Under the pieces are notes generated by a model that saw only the letters and a program-made list of their open reading frames with translations, made no database searches and was not told where the DNA came from. Positions 57,953-64,000 of a DNA stretch of 64,000 nucleotides are shown here, in pieces. Source of the DNA: an uncultured Mobiluncus sp. (lineage in GTDB: Bacteria; Actinomycetota; Actinomycetes; Actinomycetales; Actinomycetaceae). The DNA lies in contig NZ_CABTWO010000012.1 in the NCBI RefSeq assembly GCF_902488535.1, positions 1 through 64,000 on the forward strand, read 5' to 3'. A program made the position numbers and the translations under genes. Each line of letters begins with the position of its first letter. Position 1 is the stretch's first letter.

Positions 57953-59401
57953 ATGTTACGTTCACTGTTTACCGGAATCTCGGGCTTGAGTGTCCACCAG
58001 ACCATGCTCGATGTTACTTCTAACAATATTGCTAACGTCAACACCACCGGGTTTAAGAGCGCGTCCACTCGTTTCGAGGATACGTTCAGCCAGCTGGTGC
58101 GTTCCGGGGCGGCCCCCCGACTGAATGAGCGCGGCGGTATGAACCCCTCGCAGGTCGGTCTGGGCGTGAAGCTCCAGTCCATTACCCAAAACTTCACCGG
58201 CGGCGCGGCTCAGATGACGGGTCGTAACCTGGACACCATGATTAATGGCGACGGGTTCTATGTCCTGAAGAAGAGCAACGGCACCAGCGTGTACACCCGC
58301 AACGGCTCTTTCGGTTTGGATGCTCAAGGTCAACTGGTGGCGGCAGACGGCTCGTTCGTGCAGGGCTGGATGGCCGATGAAAAGGGCAAGGTCGAATCTG
58401 CGGGGGCCACAAAGAACATTACGCTACCGCTGACTTCCACCTTCAAAGCCAACCCCACCAAGAAAATCACTTACACGGGCAACCTGCCGGCCGACCAAGT
58501 CAAGAATGAAGCGGGTGATGCATTTATCAAAACCGAAATTGTGCGGGTTTTTGACGATAAAGGCAATCCTCATAACGTCCTGTTAAAGTTTAGCCGTCCT
58601 GATCACGCGGCGCCGGGAGTGGCTCCCAAATGGAAACTCACGGCTTACGATGCGGATGCCTACAAGGCTCTTGACGGTAAACCGGCCGAACAAGAAAAAC
58701 CCCTAGCCGAAACTGACGGAGGCGCACGTATCGACCTTACAGGTACTAAGCAGAAATATATTGATGCCGCAGGTGAAGAGCAAGAAGCCGATGCTACTGA
58801 CAAAATAACTGATGGTTCCTTGACAATTGATTTCAAGTCGGACGGTACTTTGGATGAAGCGTCAAAAGCCGCTCTGAAAGGGTTGCAGTTCCAGATTCAA
58901 CAGGTGAACGTAGACCCCAACACGAAAAAGGTTAAGGCTGAAACGGGAGTTGCTAAGGATAAAACTACTCTTGATCTCTCTGCACTTACAGGTTACGCCG
59001 GGGTCAACAGTGCAGCTCACGACACTATTGACGGTAACGCCGCCGGAACCATGACCGGATTTTCCATCGAAGCGGACGGGACCATTCGTGGCACGTTCTC
59101 GAATGGGGATACCCGAGCTCTAGCGAAGGTCGCTGTGGCTTCGTTCTCCAACCCGCTGGGCTTGGAAAAGGCCGGTAGCTCGTACTTCGTGGAATCCGGT
59201 AACTCCGGGCAGCCCCAGATTGGAGAAGCCGGCAGCGGTACGCGCGGCTCCATGACGGGCGGCGCTATCGAAATGTCGAACGTCGACCTAGCCGCCGAGT
59301 TCACGAACCTGATTTTGTCCCAGCGCGGTTTCCAGGCGAACAGCCGTGTCATCACCACCTCGGACGAGATCCTGCAGGAGCTTGTGAACATGAAGCGCTA
59401 A
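57953..59401 (+). CDS. flgE: Flagellar hook protein FlgE
   Basis: Hook subunit of 482 residues. N-terminus LRSLFTGISGLSVHQTMLDVTSNNIANVNTTGFKSASTRFEDTFSQL and C-terminus MSNVDLAAEFTNLILSQRGFQANSRVITTSDEILQELVNMKR are classical. The middle (about residues 235-360, DNA 58660-59030) is less GC-rich than its flanks and enriched in AAA, GAA and GAT codons, suggesting a variable surface domain. AAAGGA precedes the ATG. Confidence 0.95.
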   Translation: MLRSLFTGISGLSVHQTMLDVTSNNIANVNTTGFKSASTRFEDTFSQLVRSGAAPRLNERGGMNPSQVGLGVKLQSITQNFTGGAAQMTGRNLDTMINGDGFYVLKKSNGTSVYTRNGSFGLDAQGQLVAADGSFVQGWMADEKGKVESAGATKNITLPLTSTFKANPTKKITYTGNLPADQVKNEAGDAFIKTEIVRVFDDKGNPHNVLLKFSRPDHAAPGVAPKWKLTAYDADAYKALDGKPAEQEKPLAETDGGARIDLTGTKQKYIDAAGEEQEADATDKITDGSLTIDFKSDGTLDEASKAALKGLQFQIQQVNVDPNTKKVKAETGVAKDKTTLDLSALTGYAGVNSAAHDTIDGNAAGTMTGFSIEADGTIRGTFSNGDTRALAKVAVASFSNPLGLEKAGSSYFVESGNSGQPQIGEAGSGTRGSMTGGAIEMSNVDLAAEFTNLILSQRGFQANSRVITTSDEILQELVNMKR

Positions 59402-59526
59402 ACCAGGGGTAAACCGGGACTGAACACGGGGTGAAAAATCCCGAAAAGATCCTTGGAAAATCCCTAAAAGCCTTTCAATTTCAGAAAAAGCACCGAAGTT
59501 AAGGAAAGCCGCGCAGAGGAGGAGCC

Positions 59527-59799
59527 ATGATTGCGTTGACACGCTTGGGCGGGTCGGACTTTGTCCTGAACCCCGACCTGATTGAGCGCGTCGAGTCTAC
59601 GCCTGACACGATTATCGTCATGGTGGACGCTACTCGCTACGTGGTTTCCCAAACCGTGACCGAAGTCATCGAACTGATTCGTGAGGACCGCGCCCGCCTG
59701 CTGGCTCGGGTGGAGGAACTTATCCAAGAAGATTCCCGGGCTTCGGCTCCCGCGGCGAGGCTGACCGTGGTGAACATACAGAAAGATTCGGAGGACTGA
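59527..59799 (+). CDS. flbD: FlbD family flagellar protein
   Basis: Protein of 90 residues of the FlbD/SwrD family: MIALTRLGGSDFVLNPDLIERVESTPDTIIVMVDATRYVVSQTVTEVIELI. In Bacillus SwrD increases flagellar power by acting on the stators, and here it directly precedes motA. AGGAGGAG before the ATG. The 125 bases upstream hold no gene. Confidence 0.9.
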   Translation: MIALTRLGGSDFVLNPDLIERVESTPDTIIVMVDATRYVVSQTVTEVIELIREDRARLLARVEELIQEDSRASAPAARLTVVNIQKDSED

Positions 59800-59801
59800 G
59801 T

Positions 59802-60581
59802 ATGGATCCCGCATCAATCGTTGGCATAGTTGGCGCACTGGCGGCCGTAGTAGCCATGCTGTACATGGAGGGTGCCGAGATTTCAAATATCTTACTGCCT
59901 CCTCCGATGATTCTGGTGTTCGGCGGAACCATCCTGGCAACGATGGCGTCTTTCACTATGAGAGACTTCCTCTATGCGTTTGGCCAGGTCCCAAAGGCAT
60001 TTACGGCGAAGGTTCCCGATGCTACCGACGCGATTGACACGATTGTGTCGCTGTCTGAAAAGGCCCGCCGCGAAGGTCTGTTGGCTTTGGAAGACGCCGC
60101 GAAAGGCATTGAAGATCAGTTCATGCGTGAGGGTCTCATGGCTGCCATCGACGGCATGGACCCTGAAGACTTGCGGTCCATGCTGTCTGACAAGATTGAG
60201 GCCCGCAAGCAGTCAGACAAATCCGCTTATGGATTCTTTAAACAGGCCGGCGGTTATGCCCCGACTATCGGCATTATCGGTACCGTGATTTCTTTGGTTC
60301 ACGTGTTGACGCAGTTGTCCGAGCCCGAGACTTTGGGCCCGCTGATTGCTTCGGCTTTCGTGGCTACCCTGTGGGGTCTGATGAGCGCGAACATGATTTG
60401 GTTGCCCATTTCCTCCCGTATGGAGAGGATTTCTGTGCTGGAGCTGGCGCGGATGGAAATCGTCACGGAAGGGCTCATCAGTCTGCAGTCCGGGGCGAAC
60501 CCGCGTCAGGTTGGCGAACGTCTGCGCTCGCTAATTCCGCCGAACCAGTTAAAGACCGAAAAGGGCGAGAAAGCCGCCTAA
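59802..60581 (+). CDS. motA: Flagellar stator protein MotA
   Basis: Membrane protein of 259 residues with four helices. The cytosolic loop has SEKARREGLLALEDAAKGIED, the stretch contacting FliG; GGYAPTIGIIGTVISLVHVL contains the conserved proline of the proton-channel helix. Two bases after flbD and upstream of motB. Confidence 0.95.
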   Translation: MDPASIVGIVGALAAVVAMLYMEGAEISNILLPPPMILVFGGTILATMASFTMRDFLYAFGQVPKAFTAKVPDATDAIDTIVSLSEKARREGLLALEDAAKGIEDQFMREGLMAAIDGMDPEDLRSMLSDKIEARKQSDKSAYGFFKQAGGYAPTIGIIGTVISLVHVLTQLSEPETLGPLIASAFVATLWGLMSANMIWLPISSRMERISVLELARMEIVTEGLISLQSGANPRQVGERLRSLIPPNQLKTEKGEKAA

Positions 60582-60639
60582 CCCCAACTTGTGACCAGAT
60601 AACCGATTTCCCGTAAAACACTGAGAGGAGGCACCTACC

Positions 60640-61563
60640 GTGGCTAAGCGTAAGCATGAATGTCCGGAACCTGACAACACCGAGCGTTGGGCAGTGTCCT
60701 ATCTGGACATGATTACCGTCATGATGTGCCTGTTCCTGGTGTTGTACGCGATTTCTCAAGTTGATCAGGGCAAGTTGGCCAAGCTGCGCACGTCTTTGGC
60801 GGCTGGTTTTAACTCCACCATTCAGGTCACCACTCCGCTCAAAACTGATGGGGGGTTGGGGATTTTGGCCGGTTCCACCTCGGCGGTGCAACTGGGGACC
60901 ATGATGGGGAACCTGAACCAAAATCCTGAATCGCAGCCCGAACGTATCCAGGCCATGAAGGAAGCCAGTCACCTGAACTCCATTAAGAACCAGGTTGAGG
61001 AACAATTAAAGGCGGCCGGCAAGGAAGGCTCCCTGGCGATGCGGATTACCGACAAGGGTCTGGTGTTGGGCATGGTTGCTAACGACACCTATTTCAAAAC
61101 CGGTGACGCGACTGTCCAGCCTACCGCGCGGGAAGTGCTGAGAACGATTACTCCGACTCTGATGTCTTTGGAAGAGGGCATCGCCATCGAAGGCTATGCC
61201 GACCCGCAGCCAATTTTCAGCGCGAAATTCCCCTCGAACTATCACCTGGCTTCAGCTCGTGCGATTGAGGTGCTGATTGCTCTCAAGGACGACGGGGTGC
61301 CCGGGGCGAAACTGCGTTCCATTTCTTATGGAGCCGATCACCAGACTGAGGCTACGCCCGGTCAGGATGCTTGGGCTTTCAACAGACGTGTGGATATTGT
61401 GATTATGTCAACCGCTAAGGATTCTGTCCGCGCCTTACTACCCGATGCGGCTAAACAACTGGCGGGCGGGCCACAAGGGAATATCTCTCCAGAAGCTCCG
61501 GCGATTGCCCCATCTGTGGCGCCGGCACCCCCGGAAGGCGCCCAGGGCGGCAGTGCGGGCTAG
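60640..61563 (+). CDS. motB: Flagellar stator protein MotB
   Basis: Stator subunit of 307 residues. One N-terminal helix (about 20-40) holds the proton-binding aspartate D23 in AVSYLDMITVMMCLFLVLYAI. The extracellular OmpA/MotB domain (about 165-265; EGYADPQPIFSAKFPSNYHLASARAIEVL; AFNRRVDIVIM) binds peptidoglycan. The sequence around D23 lacks the sodium-type features I know, so a proton drive is likely. GTG start with GAGGAGG. A Pro/Ala tail ends the protein. Confidence 0.95.
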   Translation: MAKRKHECPEPDNTERWAVSYLDMITVMMCLFLVLYAISQVDQGKLAKLRTSLAAGFNSTIQVTTPLKTDGGLGILAGSTSAVQLGTMMGNLNQNPESQPERIQAMKEASHLNSIKNQVEEQLKAAGKEGSLAMRITDKGLVLGMVANDTYFKTGDATVQPTAREVLRTITPTLMSLEEGIAIEGYADPQPIFSAKFPSNYHLASARAIEVLIALKDDGVPGAKLRSISYGADHQTEATPGQDAWAFNRRVDIVIMSTAKDSVRALLPDAAKQLAGGPQGNISPEAPAIAPSVAPAPPEGAQGGSAG

Positions 61564-61705
61564 ACTCGGTGAGCTGGTCGAGCGGTGGCGTTGGAAAAGC
61601 TGGATTTTTGAGGTCAAGCCGCCCCGAGAGCAGGACTTTATAGGTAACGTAGGAGAAGGATAATACGAATCGTCCCGGTGCAGGTGATTTGAAAGTCTCT
61701 GACGC

Positions 61706-61751
61706 GGTCCGATTCTAAATACAGATTGGAACCGGCCACAATGGTCGGACC
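61706..61751 (+). promoter_or_regulatory. Two mutually exclusive hairpins before fliL
   Basis: GGTCCGA (61706-61712) can pair with TCGGACC (61745-61751), while CCGGCCA (61732-61738) can pair with TGGTCGG (61742-61748). The right arms overlap, so only one hairpin can form at a time. They lie in the 201-base gap after motB, directly before the fliL ribosome binding site (GGGAGG, about 61755), and may be an attenuator-like switch. I see no gene in this gap. Confidence 0.3.
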
Positions 61752-61764
61752 TTAGGGAGGAAAT

Positions 61765-62355
61765 ATGCCAGTCGGAGTTGGAGCGAAACCAGCGGGAGGC
61801 ACCGCAGCGAAACCGGCCCCGGTGGCCGCTAAACCGGCTGCGCCCCCGACCGCGCCTCCAGCAGGTGCGGAACCGGGAAAGAAGGGCGGCGGCAAGAAAA
61901 AGATTCTGATTATCGTCCTGATTGTGGTGATTTTGGCCGTTCTAGCGGTGGGTGTGTTCCTGGTGCTGAAACTGCTCGGTGTCCTCGGAGGAGGCGGCAA
62001 GGATGCCCCGAAACCTACAGAGACCAAGAAAACTTTGGTGATGGGCGAGCTGTCGGTGTCGACCGGGGAGCCGCTGAGCATCAACTTGGACGATGGCTAT
62101 ATGTCGTTTGCGGCCACGATTTATTTTGATGAAGAGGTCAAGCCGGAGGGAGAGGGCAGCTCGGATATCGATCCATCCCCCGCTCGTGACGCCGCGTTAC
62201 GGCTGTTCAAGGGCATGAAAAAGGCCGATTTGGACAAGCCCGGCGCGATGCAGGAGCTGCAAAAGAAATACACCGCGGAGCTGAATAAGAGCCCAATCCC
62301 GCCCTACGACGGACACGTGGTAACGGTTCAGTTCACCACGTTTGCTTATCAGTAA
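61765..62355 (+). CDS. fliL: Flagellar basal-body-associated protein FliL
   Basis: Membrane protein of 196 residues. A Pro/Ala-rich cytosolic N-terminus (1-45), one membrane helix (about 48-72; ILIIVLIVVILAVLAVGVFLVL) and an extracellular FliL domain ending KSPIPPYDGHVVTVQFTTFAYQ-like sequence are present. FliL surrounds the stator and increases torque. GGGAGG before the ATG. Confidence 0.88.
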   Translation: MPVGVGAKPAGGTAAKPAPVAAKPAAPPTAPPAGAEPGKKGGGKKKILIIVLIVVILAVLAVGVFLVLKLLGVLGGGGKDAPKPTETKKTLVMGELSVSTGEPLSINLDDGYMSFAATIYFDEEVKPEGEGSSDIDPSPARDAALRLFKGMKKADLDKPGAMQELQKKYTAELNKSPIPPYDGHVVTVQFTTFAYQ

Positions 62356-62460
62356 AGCCCGGCGATTGCTCGGCGAAGCTTCTGGAAACAAAGGCGATTC
62401 TTACTAACAACGCAGGAAAACCCCAAAATCAAACGGTTGACCTAGATAAAATGGGAAACG

Positions 62461-63381
62461 ATGGCAAAGACAAGTATCGTTCAGACCGACGTGGATGCGA
62501 GAGTTTACGACTTTAGTAAACCGATGAAGCTTCCGCGCGAATACGCGCGCATTATGGAGATGGCTTTGGAAGCATTCACCCGGCATTGGGTCAATCAGCT
62601 GATAGGCCGCCTGCACGTGGTGATAACCGGTGATGTCGGGGATCTTTCGATGCGGTCTTATGACGATTACATCCAGACCCTACCGACCCAGACCCTGATG
62701 GTGATTATTGATTTCCAAGGGGGACGCAACAAAGGAATCCTGCAATTCCCCCGCCAAACCGCCCTAGCTTGGGTCGATCACCTGCTGGGAGGAACCGGAG
62801 ACGTGGAATCCACCCCCGACCGGGAACTGACCGAGGTGGAGGTTTCGGTCCTGATTGACTTCCTCAAGCGGGTGCTTTCCGACCTCGATACGGCGTTTCA
62901 ATCGATGCTGCCGTTGGGCAGCCAGTTCCGTACCATCGAATACGCTCCCCAGTTCGTGCAGGTCGTTGACGGATCCACCCCGGTGCTGTTTGCTCCGATT
63001 ACTTTGACCGCCGGGGAGCATCAGGACAATTGCTCCATCATGATGCCGGTGTCGATGATTACGGACGCGATCCATCAGGGCGATGTGCATGACACTCGTA
63101 CCGAGCAGCAAAAGGCGGAGGCGGCCGCGGTCCGTCAACATTTGGTGGATACTTTAGAAGACGTGCCGATTGGGGTGTCGGTACGTTTCACCCCGCGAAA
63201 GGTCAATCCGCGCGAACTCGATGGTTTGGCTATCGGCGATACCCTGCCCTTGATACACCCGACTTCCCGTCCGCTAGATATGGTGGTTGGGGATTTGATT
63301 CTGGCGGAAACGGCTGCAGGAACTTCCGGGTCGCGTCTAGCGGCGATGGTGGTTTCGGTTAACAAAGGAGAAAAGAAATGA
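62461..63381 (+). CDS. fliM: Flagellar motor switch protein FliM
   Basis: Switch-complex protein of 306 residues. The CheC-like middle domain (ARIMEMALEAFTRHWVNQLIGRLHVVITGDVG...; SMLPLGSQFRTIEYAPQFVQVV) and C-terminal SpoA domain (VPIGVSVRFTPRKVNPRELDGLAIGDTLPL) are present. The usual N-terminal CheY-binding peptide (LSQxEIDxLL) is missing: the protein starts MAKTSIVQTDVDARVYDFSKP and an in-frame TAG at 62443 excludes an extension. Overlaps fliN by ATGA. Confidence 0.9.
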   Translation: MAKTSIVQTDVDARVYDFSKPMKLPREYARIMEMALEAFTRHWVNQLIGRLHVVITGDVGDLSMRSYDDYIQTLPTQTLMVIIDFQGGRNKGILQFPRQTALAWVDHLLGGTGDVESTPDRELTEVEVSVLIDFLKRVLSDLDTAFQSMLPLGSQFRTIEYAPQFVQVVDGSTPVLFAPITLTAGEHQDNCSIMMPVSMITDAIHQGDVHDTRTEQQKAEAAAVRQHLVDTLEDVPIGVSVRFTPRKVNPRELDGLAIGDTLPLIHPTSRPLDMVVGDLILAETAAGTSGSRLAAMVVSVNKGEKK

Positions 63382-64000
63382 GCGTGACCCCGAACCAGGT
63401 ACTGGATGCTGCCCAGGCGGTTATCCCCCTGTTACCCTCGACAACTGAGCTATCGGCTTCTTCGTGGGAGCCGGGCGACCCGATGCCGAGCGCTGATTCT
63501 CCAGCGGTAGTTACGACTCTCTCAGCCGAGGAATCCCTGCAGGTGTGTTTGGTGGCGTCCTCGATTATCGCGGAAGCTTTAGAGGGCGCAGAAGGAATGA
63601 CCCAAACTCAGGCTTTGCTGCCGGCTTTGGAGGCGGCGGCTTCCTCCCTGGGGACCGGAGTCATGGAGAACACCACCGAGGGAACGGTGGACGACCTGCT
63701 GGACAGCGAGGACTGGACCAAGGTCACCTTGGAGGCTGACGGCACGGTACAGGGCTGGTTGGCGGTGCGTCCGGCTCCGGTTCAGGAAACCGCTGACGAG
63801 GATGAAACCCAGGCCGCCCCGGAGGGTCCAATTACCCAGGCCACCGCCACTCCTGAGCAGCGCGCCGAGTCGATGAAACTGCTCTATGACGTTGAGATGA
63901 CCTTGACGGCGGAAATCGGGCGAACGAAACTGGCGGTGCACGATGTGCTGGATTTGTCCCCCGGCTCTGTTATCGAGTTGGATCGTTCCGCCGGTTCAGC
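63378..64000 (+). CDS. fliN: Flagellar motor switch protein FliN/FliY (cut by window end)
   Basis: Open frame of 207 codons running off the window. The last 50 residues visible (MKLLYDVEMTLTAEIGRTKLAVHDVLDLSPGSVIELDRSAGS) are the beginning of the SpoA domain of FliN. The N-terminal 165 residues, containing SLQVCLVASSIIAEAL and an acidic linker, make it longer than E. coli FliN (137 residues) and recall FliY, but I see no CheC phosphatase motif. The ATG overlaps the fliM stop. Confidence 0.88.
   Translation, partial: MSVTPNQVLDAAQAVIPLLPSTTELSASSWEPGDPMPSADSPAVVTTLSAEESLQVCLVASSIIAEALEGAEGMTQTQALLPALEAAASSLGTGVMENTTEGTVDDLLDSEDWTKVTLEADGTVQGWLAVRPAPVQETADEDETQAAPEGPITQATATPEQRAESMKLLYDVEMTLTAEIGRTKLAVHDVLDLSPGSVIELDRSAGS

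Noticed and set aside
61445..61663. Open frame of 72 codons at the end of motB and into the following gap
   Set aside because: It overlaps the motB coding end in another frame, is Arg/Trp-rich as expected for a shadow frame, and has no ribosome binding site.
1..64000. CRISPR arrays, insertion sequences, prophage or rRNA genes
   Set aside because: No regularly spaced repeats, transposase, integrase, phage structural genes or rRNA sequence were seen on either strand.

Overview
The window is a stretch of moderately high-GC actinobacterial chromosome. Lsr2, CarD, a WhiG/FliA-type sigma factor, MgtE-N/CBS next to DUF1003, and GTG/TTG starts all point to Actinobacteria. A complete-looking flagellar cluster together with an oxygen-sensitive class III ribonucleotide reductase fits a motile anaerobe. 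Mobiluncus (Actinomycetaceae) is my best guess; that is inference, since no rRNA marker is present.

Region 1 (1-4.7 kb, + strand): a four-gene operon of two DUF1538 membrane proteins, each followed by a PII-like protein; the first PII-like gene encodes two PII domains. A long structured leader precedes it and a perfect 16-bp hairpin ends it. Region 2 (4.7-21.2 kb, almost all - strand): carD, gpmA, azlC/azlD, cysS, rlmB, DUF1003 and MgtE-N/CBS genes, a ccdA plus DsbA-like thiol redox pair, a cell-wall amidase with an LRV membrane protein, then nrdG, a lipoprotein gene and nrdD, with two NrdR-like boxes upstream of nrdD. Region 3 (21.4-33.2 kb): an aminotransferase; a response regulator / degenerate 7TM sensor / histidine kinase trio; a CW_binding_2 surface protein; PAP2; a TPM plus zinc-ribbon pair; ispF; lsr2. 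Region 4 (33.2-34.0 kb): a gene-poor, AT-rich stretch with two gene remnants (one HigA-like) beside tRNA-Thr(CGU). Region 5 (34.1-39.1 kb): a TAP-like peptidase lipoprotein, holB, tmk and purD.

Region 6 (39.2-64.0 kb) is the flagellar island. A left arm on the - strand (flgN-flgK-flgL-fliW) diverges from a sigma-28 gene, which is followed by fliD-fliS-fliT-like. After a 777-bp AT-rich regulatory gap comes the long + strand operon flgB-flgC-fliE-fliF-fliG-fliH-fliI-fliJ-NlpC/P60-fliK-flgD-flgE-flbD-motA-motB-fliL-fliM-fliN, cut off by the window end. Rod, ring, switch, export ATPase, hook, cap, chaperone and stator genes are all here. Flagellin, flgG/flgF, flgM, csrA, the export-gate genes and all chemotaxis genes are not in the window.

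Most notable points: the duplicated DUF1538/PII modules with a structured leader; a FliM without the usual N-terminal CheY-binding peptide; a flagellar sigma factor with a ~200-residue basic, disordered tail; a degenerate sensor kinase paired with an intact one; a flagellar-operon peptidoglycan hydrolase without a signal peptide; and the regulatory gap before flgB, which holds a perfect CRP-type operator.
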